The notes under the pieces: generated by a model
Told to the model about the DNA's origin: nothing
Database searches by the model: none
Seen by the model: only the letters and a program-made list of their open reading frames with translations
In this document: positions 9,818 through 20,104 of the stretch, piece by piece
Numbering within the stretch: the stretch's first letter is position 1
How the letters are laid out: each line of letters opens with the position of its first letter
Made by a program: the position numbers and the translations under genes
Assembly: GCA_016793805.1 (NCBI GenBank)
Contig: JAEUIZ010000048.1
Coordinates: 1 to 64,000 of the forward strand
Source of the DNA: Phycisphaerae bacterium
GTDB lineage: Bacteria > Planctomycetota > Phycisphaerae > Phycisphaerales > UBA1924
DNA: 64,000 nucleotides
Reading direction: 5' to 3'

Positions 9818-10567
9818 TTAGTCCCGCAGCCCGGCCTGCTCCTGCCGCCGCAGTTCCGTCTGCCTGTGGAAAATCTCGGCGATGCACTCGTCGAACGCCG
9901 AGTCGTCCTGCTTGGTGGGATTCAGCGCCAACCCGTTTCGCTCCGCCTCCTCCATCTCATCGCTCGTGAACGAATACGTCGCGATCACCTCGCGCAGCCG
10001 CGACCGCAACAGGTCCCGAACCTTCGCCAGCCTCCGGCTCACCGTCGGCTCGCTGATCCCCAGCGCCGCCGCCACGCCCCGACCAGGCTGCCCGTCCAGC
10101 ACCCGCATCCGATAGATCGAAAAGTCCGTGAAATCCGACTCCTTCTCCACCAGCCGGATCGCCGCCTCCACCTTCGCACGGAACACCGCCGCCTCGTAGT
10201 TCTCGTCCACCCCGACGCTCACCCCGCCCATCCACCCGTCGTCAAACTCCGTCGCCCGCTTCCCCGACCCGCGCTTCTGCGCGCTCCGCCGATCCATCTC
10301 ATCGCCCAGAACGTGCTTCGCGATCGCCAGCAGCCACGTCGAGAACCGCGCCCCCTTCGCCGGGTCGTACCGGTCGATCGAGTCCGACAGCGCCGCCAGC
10401 GTCTCCTGCGACAGGTCGCGCACCGTCTCCGCCCCGATCCTCCCCCGGCCCCACTTCGTCAGTTGCGCCCGAATCACCGGGCCGAACGTCTCCCACAACT
10501 CGAACCACGCCGCCTCGTCGTTGCGCTTCAGCCGCGCCACGAAACTGGTTGTCAACGAGTTCAGCAT
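9818..10567 (-). CDS. ECF-type RNA polymerase sigma factor (249 aa)
   Basis: Region 2 is visible at about residues 20-95 (FSTWLLAIAKHVLGDEMDRR), and region 4 with its helix-turn-helix at about 165-200 (AALGISEPTVSRRLAKVRDL). There is no sigma 1.1 or 3 region, which places it in the ECF group. A roughly 45-residue C-terminal extension rich in Glu, Arg and Gln follows region 4, which is longer than minimal ECF factors. It is the first gene of an operon with the downstream membrane kinase (9-bp gap). ECF factors genetically linked to Ser/Thr kinases are known from planctomycetes, which suggests phospho-control. No separate anti-sigma gene is adjacent. Confidence 0.9.
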   Translation of the reverse strand: MLNSLTTSFVARLKRNDEAAWFELWETFGPVIRAQLTKWGRGRIGAETVRDLSQETLAALSDSIDRYDPAKGARFSTWLLAIAKHVLGDEMDRRSAQKRGSGKRATEFDDGWMGGVSVGVDENYEAAVFRAKVEAAIRLVEKESDFTDFSIYRMRVLDGQPGRGVAAALGISEPTVSRRLAKVRDLLRSRLREVIATYSFTSDEMEEAERNGLALNPTKQDDSAFDECIAEIFHRQTELRRQEQAGLRD

Positions 10568-10925
10568 CGCTCAACCAGCCTCCGCCGCCGTGGGAGCGCC
10601 CCTTCTTCGGAACGCCCTTGGGGGACTTTCTCTATCCATCACAATACGCGACCCGTCCAGCACGCAATCCCCCTGCCGCCACCACCCCCCGCCACGCCCC
10701 CTCTTCGCCCCATCAACGCCCGAGAACCACCTTCACCCTCCCGCCTCCCGCGCCTCCGCACGCCGCTTCGGCATCCTTCTACGCCCCCCATCGCCCCCGC
10801 GTTGTTCCTTCCCGCCTCCCGTTTCCCCTGAAATCGCCGCCGCCCATCCCCCAATCACTCCCTCGACCCAGTCACTCACCCCGCCCGGCCCCGCGCCGGC
10901 GGGCCGAACCGAAGGAGGTTCATCA
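10568..10925. other. Divergent intergenic region between sigma factor and coiled-coil gene
   Basis: 358 bp that must hold promoters for the leftward sigma-kinase operon and the rightward coiled-coil gene. It is pyrimidine-rich on the plus strand. The only less GC-rich stretch is around 10629-10650. No convincing -35/-10 pair or operator repeat was found on either strand. An AAGGAGG ribosome binding site for the rightward gene lies near 10912-10918. Confidence 0.45.
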
Positions 10926-11870
10926 ATGGCAAGCATGTGCAGGAACGTCGTCCGGGCTGGCGTGGTAATCGCGATCGTCGGGGGCGTCGCCATGGTCGTC
11001 GCCGGGCCCGACACCGTCCGCGCCTTCATGCACCAGGCGCGACACAACGTCCGTAGCGCCATCGACTCCACCATCAGCGACCCCATCGCACTCCGCGCCC
11101 AACTCCGCGGCCTCGAAGCCGAGTACCCCAGGAAAATCGCCGACGTCCGCGGCGACCTCGCCGAACTCAACGAGCAGATCGCCCAACTCGAGCGCGAACT
11201 CGCCGTCAGCCAGAAGGTCGTCGCCATGACCGACGCCGACCTCGCCCACATGCAGTCCATCCTCGCACGCGCCGAGGAGGCTCGCTCCACCGCCGACGGC
11301 CAGGTCGTCCGCGTCCGATTCTCCGACGAGCGGCCCGTCAACCTCGACGAGGCCTACGCCAAGGCCAACCGCGTCGGCCAACTCAAGACCGCCTACTCCT
11401 CACGCGTCACCGACCTCGAACGCGACCTCGGCTACCTCGGCCAGCAGCGCGACCGCCTCACCGATCTCCTCGCCCAACTCGAAACCGAGCGCGCCGAGTT
11501 CCAGACCCAACTCTGGAGCCTCGACCGCCAGGTCGACGCCATCGCCCGCAACGACCGCATGATCGAGGTCATGCAGAAGCGCCAGGAAACCATCGACGAG
11601 CACAGCCGCTACCACGTCGCCAGCCTCGACCAACTCACCGCACGCCTCGCCGACATCCGCGCCAAGCAGGAGTCCAAACTCCAGGGCTTCAGCCAGAACT
11701 CCGACATCAAGAACTACGAGAACGCCGCCAAGTACCTCCTCGACGGCGAGCAGGCCAAGACACCCCTCGTCAAGCCCAGCAAGTCCCGCTCCATCGAGAT
11801 CGGGCCCAAGGTCATCGAGGTCGGCCCCACCAAGCCCGACTCCGACAAGGGCCCCATCGCCAGCCGCTAA
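10926..11870 (+). CDS. Single-pass membrane coiled-coil protein (314 aa)
   Basis: The ATG at 10926 is set by a strong GGAGG 7 bases upstream. Residues about 10-28 form one hydrophobic segment (VVIAIVGGVAMVVAG), which could be a membrane anchor or uncleaved signal. Almost all the rest (about 40-265) is heptad-rich helix full of Glu, Gln, Leu and Arg, such as LAELNEQIAQLERELAVSQ, so a long coiled coil is expected. The C-terminus is short and Lys/Pro/Ser-rich. There are no catalytic motifs and no named family is recognised. It stands alone, followed by a stem-loop, and faces away from the sigma-kinase operon, so it could be a target of that sigma factor. Confidence 0.8.
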   Translation: MASMCRNVVRAGVVIAIVGGVAMVVAGPDTVRAFMHQARHNVRSAIDSTISDPIALRAQLRGLEAEYPRKIADVRGDLAELNEQIAQLERELAVSQKVVAMTDADLAHMQSILARAEEARSTADGQVVRVRFSDERPVNLDEAYAKANRVGQLKTAYSSRVTDLERDLGYLGQQRDRLTDLLAQLETERAEFQTQLWSLDRQVDAIARNDRMIEVMQKRQETIDEHSRYHVASLDQLTARLADIRAKQESKLQGFSQNSDIKNYENAAKYLLDGEQAKTPLVKPSKSRSIEIGPKVIEVGPTKPDSDKGPIASR

Positions 11871-11895
11871 CCACTTCCCATCACGCCCCGCCCTT

Positions 11896-11938
11896 CACTC
11901 ACTCCACCGGAGTGTGCGGATGGGTGAGGGGGTGAGTG
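11896..11938 (+). terminator. Compound stem-loop after the coiled-coil gene
   Basis: CACTCC (11900-11905) and GGAGTG (11909-11914) pair perfectly over a 3-base loop. An alternative outer pairing joins CACTCAC (11896-11902) with GTGAGTG (11932-11938). It begins about 25 bp after the stop codon. No T-run follows, so it would be an atypical terminator. Confidence 0.3.
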
Positions 11939-11946
11939 GTGGTGGT

Positions 11947-11961
11947 GGGGGGGGGGGGGGG
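11947..11961. repeat. G15 homopolymer tract
   Basis: Fifteen consecutive G residues follow a short GGT-rich stretch between the coiled-coil gene and kdsA, about 140 bp before the kdsA start. Such tracts are prone to length change and can form G-quadruplexes. It lies outside any supported coding region. Confidence 0.9.
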
Positions 11962-12103
11962 CGACTCGCGTAACGCCAGCGCGAGCCCCCGCGTACACAC
12001 CGCGCGGGCCAACGCCGGCCCCAATCTCGTCAATCTCCGCTGCCGCCGGGTCTTCCCTATCGGGGGACTCGGCGGCTTCTCTTCCGCCACCTACCCTCCA
12101 CCC

Positions 12104-12958
12104 ATGCCCCGCCTCTGCTCCGTCGGCAACCTCCGCATCGGCCCAGGATTGCCCCTCGCCATCATCGCAGGGCCCTGCGTCCTCGAGTCCCTCGACCTCG
12201 GCCTCGCCGTCGGCTCCCGCCTCGCCTCCACCTGCAACGCCCTCGGCCTCCCCTACATCTTCAAAGCCTCCTTCGACAAGGCCAACCGCTCCAGCATCGC
12301 CTCGCCCCGTGGCCCGGGCCTCGACCAGGGCCTCGCTTGGCTCGCCCAGATCCGCCAACGCCTCAACGTCCCCGTCACCACCGACATCCACGAGCCCGAC
12401 CACGCCGAGCCCGCCGCCGCCGTCGCCGACCTCCTCCAGATCCCCGCCTTCCTCTGCCGCCAGACCGACCTCCTCGTCGCCGCCGCCCGCGCCGCCGTCG
12501 CCGCCAACCGCGCCGTCAACGTCAAAAAAGGCCAGTTCCTCGCACCCCACGAGATGCGCGGCCCGGCCCGCAAACTCATCGAAGCACGCTGCCACAACTT
12601 CCTCTTCACCGAACGCGGAACCTCCTTCGGCTACGGCCGACTCATCAACGACTTCCTCGGCCTGGGCGACCTCATCGACCTCGACCTCGCGCCCCTCGAC
12701 TCCCTCGGCCCCGCCCCCGTCTGCTTCGACTGCACCCACTCCACCCAACTCCCAGGCGCCGGCGACCAAACCGGCGGACGCCCCGACCGCGCCCCGCTCC
12801 TCGCCCGCGCCGCCGTCGCCGCCGGCGTCCACGCCCTCTTCCTCGAGTGCCACCCCAACCCAAAGTCCGCCCTCTCCGACGCCAGCACCATGCTCACCCC
12901 CGACCAGGCCGACGCGCTCCTCCACGACGCCGCCCGCATCCGCCGCGCCCTCTCCTGA
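12104..12958 (+). CDS. kdsA: 3-deoxy-8-phosphooctulonate synthase (KDO-8-P synthase)
   Basis: Condenses arabinose 5-phosphate with phosphoenolpyruvate to make KDO-8-phosphate for lipopolysaccharide, so it implies a Gram-negative-type outer membrane. The 284 residues match the usual length. Motifs include AGPCVLES near 22-29, KASFDKANRSS (54-64, substrate binding) and TDIHE. Cys25 in AGPC sits where metal-dependent KdsA enzymes have their metal-binding Cys, whereas the metal-independent Escherichia coli enzyme has Asn there, so this should be the metal-dependent class. The ATG at 12104 fits the family N-terminus. An in-frame upstream extension exists but reads through the G-tract and is not credible. 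Confidence 0.95.
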   Translation: MPRLCSVGNLRIGPGLPLAIIAGPCVLESLDLGLAVGSRLASTCNALGLPYIFKASFDKANRSSIASPRGPGLDQGLAWLAQIRQRLNVPVTTDIHEPDHAEPAAAVADLLQIPAFLCRQTDLLVAAARAAVAANRAVNVKKGQFLAPHEMRGPARKLIEARCHNFLFTERGTSFGYGRLINDFLGLGDLIDLDLAPLDSLGPAPVCFDCTHSTQLPGAGDQTGGRPDRAPLLARAAVAAGVHALFLECHPNPKSALSDASTMLTPDQADALLHDAARIRRALS

Positions 12959-13014
12959 CCCGCGCCTCCGCCCATATACTGCCGCTCGCCCGACTAGGGC
13001 ACGGAGGTCCTGCC

Positions 13015-13650
13015 ATGCGTCGCGCGTCCGCCATCCTCTCCCTCGCTTCCCTCGCCGCGATCGCCGGCTGCGTCAGTTGGGCCAACTTCCCACCAGTCCC
13101 AGGCGACACCGCCTTCCACAGCCCAAGCCTCCCCGCCATGGAAGACGTCATGGTCGAGGGCCTCCGCTGGACCATCACTCGCTACCCGCCCAATGGCCAG
13201 GCCCTCGACTTCACCCCGGGCCCTGCCGAACAACCTCGCCTCGCCATCAACCTCCCCACCGGCGTCAAGGCCGCCTTCTACGACTACGCCTCCAAGGACA
13301 TCGGCGGCCCGCGTCGCCTCGTCACCCCACTCGCCTCCACCACCTCCGACCTCCCCATCTACCACGTCCGCTCCCTCCGAATCCGAGGCGACGAGGCCCA
13401 GATCAACATCATCCGCCCCGCCACCGAACTCGGCCTCGCCCCCACAGGCCAACCCGTCTACCAGGAAGTCACTCTCACCCTCCGCGGCGGCGTCGGACCT
13501 TGGCGCGTCGTCTCCGCCACCCCATGGTCCCCGGGCTCCGAGGACATCCCCGCCCCCAACTACTACGACCGTCTCCCTGACCTCAAAACTCGCAATGCCT
13601 CAACCCCCGCACGACCCGCCAGCGAGGCCTCGGCCCCCGATCCCAAGTAG
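13015..13650 (+). CDS. Putative lipoprotein (211 aa)
   Basis: The ATG at 13015 has GGAGG 7 bases upstream. The N-terminus is a lipoprotein signal with the lipobox IAGC, so lipidation at Cys18 is likely. The mature part mixes short beta segments with many Pro and Gly (DLPIYHVRSLRIRG, YQEVTLTLRGG) and ends in an Ala/Pro/Ser-rich tail. No catalytic residues or named domain are seen. It starts 56 bp after kdsA on the same strand and may share its transcript. It is predicted to sit in the envelope; the function is unknown. Confidence 0.8.
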   Translation: MRRASAILSLASLAAIAGCVSWANFPPVPGDTAFHSPSLPAMEDVMVEGLRWTITRYPPNGQALDFTPGPAEQPRLAINLPTGVKAAFYDYASKDIGGPRRLVTPLASTTSDLPIYHVRSLRIRGDEAQINIIRPATELGLAPTGQPVYQEVTLTLRGGVGPWRVVSATPWSPGSEDIPAPNYYDRLPDLKTRNASTPARPASEASAPDPK

Positions 13651-13735
13651 CCGCGTGCATCGCCGCGGCCCAGACACGCAGGACCGCCACGATGAATCCT
13701 GACTCGCCCCTCCCGCCCACGCCATAGCCTTCGCC

Positions 13736-14557
13736 ATGCGCTTCCTCTTCCTCGGCACGGGCACCTCCGCGGGCGTCCCCGCGATCGGCTGCGACTGCCC
13801 CGTCTGCACCAGCACCGACCCGCGCGACCAGCGCCTCCGCACCGCCGCCGCCCTCCGCTGGACCGACCGCGCCGGCTCCCCGCGCACCGTCCTCCTCGAC
13901 GCCGGGCCCGACCTCCGACTCCAATCCCTCCGCGCCCGACTCGACCGCTGCGATGCCGTCCTCTTCACCCACAACCACGTCGATCACACCTTCGGCCTCG
14001 ACGAGGTCCGCCGATTCAACGCCGTCATGCACGCCCCCATCGACATCTACGCCGACCCCCACACCATGGACCACCTCCGCCGCGTCTACAAGCACATCTT
14101 CGACCGCGACAACAACGTCAACGACTCCTTCGTCGCCACCCTCATCCCCCACCTCATCGACCCGCATTCCCCCATCGACCTCCACGGCCTGCGCTTCACC
14201 CCCATCCCGCTCCTCCACGGCAAACTCCCTGTCCTCGGCTTCCGCATCGAGCCCCAGCACCCCGACGCCAACGGCTCCCTCTTCCCTCTCGCCTACTGCA
14301 CCGACGTCTCCGGCATCCCGCCCCAGAGTTGGCCACTCCTCCGCGGCCTCCGCACCCTCGTCCTCGACGCCCTCCGCCATCGACACCACCCCACCCACCT
14401 CTCCCTCGCCCAGGCCGTCGGCATCGCACACCAGGTCGGCGCGCCCCGCACCTACTTCGTCCACATGGCCCACGACCTCCCCCACGCGCAAACCAACCGC
14501 GACCTCCCCGAAGGAATGGCCCTCGCCCACGACGGGCTCGAACTCGCCAACGACTGA
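13736..14557 (+). CDS. PhnP-like metallo-beta-lactamase-fold hydrolase (273 aa)
   Basis: A metal-dependent phosphodiesterase-type MBL protein. The metal motif HNHVDH is at 79-84, and an N-terminal GCDCPVC (18-24) matches the extra metal site typical of PhnP-like proteins. A second Asp ligand is in YCTDVSG, and a late His is in VHMAHDLPH. PhnP itself cleaves cyclic ribosyl phosphates in phosphonate breakdown, but most relatives have unknown substrates and no phosphonate genes are near. The ATG at 13736 matches the usual family start (RFLFLGTGTS). It converges on atpD with 29 bp between the stops. Confidence 0.88.
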   Translation: MRFLFLGTGTSAGVPAIGCDCPVCTSTDPRDQRLRTAAALRWTDRAGSPRTVLLDAGPDLRLQSLRARLDRCDAVLFTHNHVDHTFGLDEVRRFNAVMHAPIDIYADPHTMDHLRRVYKHIFDRDNNVNDSFVATLIPHLIDPHSPIDLHGLRFTPIPLLHGKLPVLGFRIEPQHPDANGSLFPLAYCTDVSGIPPQSWPLLRGLRTLVLDALRHRHHPTHLSLAQAVGIAHQVGAPRTYFVHMAHDLPHAQTNRDLPEGMALAHDGLELAND

Positions 14558-14586
14558 CCGCCCCGCCCCGCTCCCCCCGCCCCGAA

Positions 14587-16209
<1,623 letters not shown>

Positions 16210-16221
16210 CTACGCTCCACC

Positions 16222-16785
16222 ATGCCTCCCCTCTTCCACGTCGTCCTCCACCAACCCGAGATTCCCAACAACACCGGCAACATCGGCCGCACCTGCGTCG
16301 CCACCGCCTCCTCACTCCACCTCATCCACCCGCTCGGCTTCGACACCTCCGAAAAAGCCTGCCGCCGCGCCGGCCTCGACTACTGGCCCCGCCTCGACCT
16401 CCACCACCACGCCTCCTGGCACGACTACCTCGCCAACGCCGAACATCCCTCCCTCTGGCTCCTCTCCACCCGTGGCTCACGATCCCTCTTCGACGCCCCG
16501 CTCCACAAAGGCGACCACCTCGTCTTCGGCAGCGAAACCGCCGGCCTCCCCGCCACCATCCTCCGCGCCCACCCCGGCCGCGTCCTCTCCCTCCCCATGG
16601 CCCCGGGTGAACGCTCCCTCAACCTCGCCACCGCCGTCTGCGCCGTCCTCTACGAGGGCCTCCGACAACTCATCCACCGCCGCGACGTCCGCCTCTCCGC
16701 CACCGGCCGCCTCCGCGTCCGACCCCCGTCCCCACGACGCACCGCCGACCCCGCGCTCCCTCGACCCCGTACACTCTCGCCATGA
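16222..16785 (+). CDS. trmL: tRNA (cytidine/uridine-34-2'-O)-methyltransferase TrmL
   Basis: A SPOUT-family methyltransferase expected to methylate the ribose of the wobble base in leucine tRNAs using S-adenosylmethionine. Family motifs are NNTGNIGRTC (about 16-25), FGSETAGLP near 94-102, and RSLNLATAVCAVLYE near 131-145, which form the knotted cofactor site. The core is of usual length (about 155 residues), with an extra basic Arg/Pro-rich tail. The stop codon overlaps the start of the next small lipoprotein gene by 4 bp (ATGA), so the two are translationally coupled. It is divergent from atpD. Confidence 0.93.
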   Translation: MPPLFHVVLHQPEIPNNTGNIGRTCVATASSLHLIHPLGFDTSEKACRRAGLDYWPRLDLHHHASWHDYLANAEHPSLWLLSTRGSRSLFDAPLHKGDHLVFGSETAGLPATILRAHPGRVLSLPMAPGERSLNLATAVCAVLYEGLRQLIHRRDVRLSATGRLRVRPPSPRRTADPALPRPRTLSP

Positions 16786-17030
16786 CCCCCGCGCGCTCCC
16801 ACGCCCGCGCTCCGCTCGCTCGCCGCCGCGCCCTCGCGCTGTGGATCACCTGTGGATTGACCGCCATCGCCGCAGCCGGATGCGAAAGGCCACTCCTCGC
16901 GCCCTCCGACGAACGCTCCCCCTTCGATCGCTACGACGCCGTCCGCAATCAGTACGCCTCTCAATACATCATGGACGACCGCGGCGTGCGCCACCCCAAC
17001 CTCCGCGAACGCCTCGCCCCCAAGCGATAG
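16782..17030 (+). CDS. Small putative lipoprotein (82 aa)
   Basis: The start ATG overlaps the trmL stop (ATGA at 16782-16785). The basic N-terminus, a hydrophobic stretch (LWITCGLTAIAAAGC) and lipobox AAGC predict a lipoprotein lipidated near residue 34. The mature part is only about 48 residues, charged and rich in Arg, Asp and Tyr. No family is recognised. Tight coupling to a tRNA methyltransferase gives no functional hint. Confidence 0.7.
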   Translation: MTPARSHARAPLARRRALALWITCGLTAIAAAGCERPLLAPSDERSPFDRYDAVRNQYASQYIMDDRGVRHPNLRERLAPKR

Positions 17031-17184
17031 CCCCGCTCGACCGAGAACCCCCAGATCGGATAACCTCTCGCGGTCCGTCCGTGACGCCGCGCCATCGGGC
17101 CAGCCGCGCTCCCCCGCACGAATTGACAAGGAACAGGGCGCGTTTCTCCGATCACTGTGGCGGGCAGGGGCGGCGAGGGTTTCC

Positions 17185-17844
17185 ATGGCACGCACGCGGT
17201 CCAAGTCTCGCACCAATCCCAAGCGCGTTCGCCTCGTCTGGGCCGCGCTCCTCGGGTGCATGACCTCCGTCGGCGGGCTCTTCTGGGCCATCCAGGGCGG
17301 GCCCGCACCTCGACTCGACGGCATCGCCCTCCCCGCTCTCGTCTCCGCCGCCGGGCCCTCCGCCATCGAATCCATCTTCGCCACCCGCACGCCCTTCCTA
17401 CCCGCCCGCTGGCAGGCCATCGTCATCCACCACTCCGCCTCCGTCTACGGCACCCCGGCCTCCATCGAGGCCCAGCACCGCGCCATGAACCTCGACGGCC
17501 TCGGATTCCACTTCCTCATCGGCAACGGCAACGGGCTCGACAACGGCGAGGTCCACGTCGGCTTCCGCTGGCTCGACCAACTCCCAGGCGCCCACGCCGC
17601 CGGGCCCCAGGGCGACTGGCTCAACCGCAACTCCATCGGCATCTGCCTCGTCGGCGACGGCAACCGCCGCCCCTTCTCCGACGAGCAGATCCAACGCCTC
17701 GCCCAACTCGTCGACGAACTCGCCCAGCGCTGCAACATCCCGCGCGACCGCATCTACCGCCACTCCGACGTCGCCAGCACCAACGACCCGGGCCGCTTCT
17801 TCCCCGCCGCCGCCTTCCGCGACCAACTCGTCCGCGCTCGCTAA
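17185..17844 (+). CDS. N-acetylmuramoyl-L-alanine amidase (Amidase_2/PGRP type, 219 aa)
   Basis: Cleaves the amide bond between muramic acid and the stem peptide of peptidoglycan. The N-terminus has a basic start and a membrane segment at about 16-37, so the enzyme is anchored or exported. Zinc-site elements are IVIHHSA at about 75-81 and RHSDVASTNDPGRFFP near 192-207, where an Asp replaces the more common Cys ligand. GFHFLIGNGNG and NSIGICLVGDG are typical of the fold. Start ATG at 17185 with a GAGGG-like site upstream. It stands alone. Peptidoglycan turnover is the likely role. Confidence 0.88.
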   Translation: MARTRSKSRTNPKRVRLVWAALLGCMTSVGGLFWAIQGGPAPRLDGIALPALVSAAGPSAIESIFATRTPFLPARWQAIVIHHSASVYGTPASIEAQHRAMNLDGLGFHFLIGNGNGLDNGEVHVGFRWLDQLPGAHAAGPQGDWLNRNSIGICLVGDGNRRPFSDEQIQRLAQLVDELAQRCNIPRDRIYRHSDVASTNDPGRFFPAAAFRDQLVRAR

Positions 17845-17859
17845 CCGCCACGTGTCGGA

Positions 17860-17876
17860 GCCGCGCCGCACGCGGC
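17860..17876 (+). terminator. GC-rich hairpin after the amidase gene
   Basis: GCCGCG (17860-17865) and CGCGGC (17871-17876) pair perfectly with a 5-base loop, 16 bp after the amidase stop codon. No T-run follows, so termination is only a possibility. Confidence 0.3.
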
Positions 17877-18115
17877 ACTCCCAAACATCATCCCAATCGA
17901 CCGCCGGCTCTTTCTCGCCGATGCTCGGCCATGCCGCGCGGGCGTTCTCGGTCCCTACCATCTCCTCTCCGACGGGCTCTCCGCGGAGGTCCAAGGGTTC
18001 ACCACATGGCGAAGCCTCAGTTCGCGGCTACCATCCGACCCCCCGCGCTGCCACTCGGTCGGCTCGGGCAACGACGCACTCACCTGGAGCACGGATTCGC
18101 GCCGCGGGCGCAGGG

Positions 18116-19039
18116 ATGATCGAGCCGGTGGAGAAGAAAAAGGTCGGCGACACCATCGAAGGCTACCGCGTCCTGAAGGAAGTCGGTCAGGGCGCGGCCT
18201 CCATCATTTACCTCGTCCAGGACCCAAAGACCAAGCACATCTGGGCCCTCAAACACGTCGAGAAAAAAGACCCCAAGGACCAGCGATTCCTCGACCAGGC
18301 CGAGGCCGAGTACAAGATCGCCTCCGAACTCAACCACCCCTCCATCCGCAAGATCGACCGCCTCATCAAGAAAAAAGCCAACCTCATCTCCACCAAGGAA
18401 CTCTTCCTTGTCATGGAGTACGTCGACGGCATCAGCGAGGAGCGACAGCCCCCGCGAACCTTCACCAAGGCCGTCGATATCTTCCACCAGGTCGCCTCCG
18501 CCCTCGCCCACATGCACGACCACGGCTACGTCCACGCCGACATGAAGCCCAACAACATCATGGTCGCCGGCGAGGTCGCCAAGATCATCGACCTCGGCCA
18601 GTCCTGCAAGATCGGCACCGTCAAGGAACGCATCCAGGGCACCCCCGACTACATCGCACCCGAGCAGGTCCACCGCCGCGCCATCACCCCAAAGACCGAC
18701 ATCTACAACCTCGGCGCCACCATGTACTGGACCTTCACTCGCCGACACATCCCCACCGCCCTCGCCAAGAGCGACGCCCTCGTCGGCTCCCTCGAAGACC
18801 ACCTCATCGAGAAGCCCACGCCCGTCAACGAACTCAACCCGCGCGTCCATCCACGCCTCGCCGAACTCATCATGCAGTGCGTCGAGATCGACCCCGACAA
18901 ACGCCCAGAATCCATGGCCGTCGTCGCCGATCGCCTCAACCTCATCCTCGGGATCCTCCGCGCCCGCGCCGCCGAGAACCCCAACGGCGCCACCCGAATC
19001 AACGACGAAGAACAGTCCCCGCCCAAGAGCGGCAAGTGA
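18116..19039 (+). CDS. Soluble Ser/Thr protein kinase (307 aa)
   Basis: A kinase domain of Hanks type occupies about residues 15-280: GQGAASIIY glycine loop, ALKHV with the catalytic Lys, YVHADMKPNN with catalytic Asp, and IIDLGQS. The usual HRD and DFG motifs appear as HAD and DLG, but the essential Lys and Asp residues remain, so activity is plausible. TPDYIAPEQ marks the P+1 region. No membrane segment is seen. The ATG at 18116 follows a purine-rich CAGGG; open upstream sequence in the same frame is Ser/Arg/Pro-rich and not credible. A phosphoesterase gene follows 57 bp downstream, perhaps co-transcribed. Confidence 0.88.
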   Translation: MIEPVEKKKVGDTIEGYRVLKEVGQGAASIIYLVQDPKTKHIWALKHVEKKDPKDQRFLDQAEAEYKIASELNHPSIRKIDRLIKKKANLISTKELFLVMEYVDGISEERQPPRTFTKAVDIFHQVASALAHMHDHGYVHADMKPNNIMVAGEVAKIIDLGQSCKIGTVKERIQGTPDYIAPEQVHRRAITPKTDIYNLGATMYWTFTRRHIPTALAKSDALVGSLEDHLIEKPTPVNELNPRVHPRLAELIMQCVEIDPDKRPESMAVVADRLNLILGILRARAAENPNGATRINDEEQSPPKSGK

Positions 19040-19096
19040 CGACACCCCCCGGCACGGGCCGATAACACTCCGTCGCCCGGTGGTCCTCTCTTCGGA

Positions 19097-19993
19097 ATGA
19101 TCGTGCGCGCCCTCGACCTCCAAGACCCAGACGCCGTCATCGCCGCCTTCCGTGCCGGCGCCGACGCCAACCGCACCGCGCCCTGCCGCAAGGGCTCCAT
19201 CGACGCCATCGCCGCGCCGGGACGACTCATCGCCACCGGCGACCTCCACGACAACCCCCTCCACCTCGCACGCCTCGTCCACGCCGCCGACCTCGACGGC
19301 ACTTCCCCAGCCCACCTCGTCCTCCACGAGATCATCCACTCCGACCGCCTCATCAACGGCATGGACTTCTCCTTCCGCGCCCTCGCTCGCGTCGCCGCAC
19401 TCAAGACCGATCACCCAGAGCACGTCCACACCCTCCTCGCCAACCACGAACTCGCACAGGTCAAAGGCGCCGGCATCATCAAGGACGGCGTCCGCGTCGT
19501 CCAGGCCTTCGACGAAGGCCTCGAATACGCCTACGCCGACCGCACCCCGCATGTCCGCGACGCCATCGCCGACTTCATCTACTCCATGCCCCTCGCCCTC
19601 CGCGCCGACTGCGGCAGGCCCGGGCCCGGCGGCGACATCCTCTGCGCCCACTCCCTCCCCGGCACCGCCCTCATGGGCCGCTTCGACGCCTCCGTCCTCT
19701 CCCGCGACCTCACCGACGCCGACTACGAGCCCCGACAGGGCGCCGCACACCTCATGGTCTGGGGTCGCGGCTACGACGCCGACCAACTCGAAGACCTCGT
19801 CGAACGCTGGGGCGTCAACCTCTTCATCCTCGGCCACGAGAAAGCCGAGAACGGCGTCAAACTCGTCCCGCCCTGCGCCATCGTCCTCAACAGCGACCAC
19901 GACCGCGGCGTCTACCTCCCCATCGACCTCTCCCACCGCCCCTCCGCCGAAGAAGCCGTCGCCATGGTCGTCCCCCTCGCCGACCACCACTGA
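19097..19993 (+). CDS. Calcineurin-like metallophosphoesterase (298 aa)
   Basis: Motifs of the calcineurin-like phosphoesterase fold are in order: GDLHDN (near 48-53), LANHELAQVKG (114-124, in place of GNHD), and a late GHEKAENG. This spacing fits a dinuclear metal phosphoesterase, cytoplasmic, with no signal peptide. Its substrate is unknown; bacterial relatives include protein phosphatases and nucleotide hydrolases. It sits 57 bp after a Ser/Thr kinase gene, which invites a kinase-phosphatase pairing, although this is inference. Confidence 0.82.
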   Translation: MIVRALDLQDPDAVIAAFRAGADANRTAPCRKGSIDAIAAPGRLIATGDLHDNPLHLARLVHAADLDGTSPAHLVLHEIIHSDRLINGMDFSFRALARVAALKTDHPEHVHTLLANHELAQVKGAGIIKDGVRVVQAFDEGLEYAYADRTPHVRDAIADFIYSMPLALRADCGRPGPGGDILCAHSLPGTALMGRFDASVLSRDLTDADYEPRQGAAHLMVWGRGYDADQLEDLVERWGVNLFILGHEKAENGVKLVPPCAIVLNSDHDRGVYLPIDLSHRPSAEEAVAMVVPLADHH

Positions 19994-20104
19994 CCGCTAC
20001 CCGCCACCACTTTTTTTGCACTCTTCGGTCACCCTTGTGCGCCGTTTTGTGGTCATCCCACGATTCCCTCTTGCCTCTCGCCGCGCTCCCGCTATCTTCG
20101 CGCC

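Noticed and set aside
11936..12103. N-terminal extension of KdsA upstream of 12104
   Set aside because: The frame stays open through the G15 tract, but the extra residues have no counterpart in the family; the ATG at 12104 gives the normal 284 residues.
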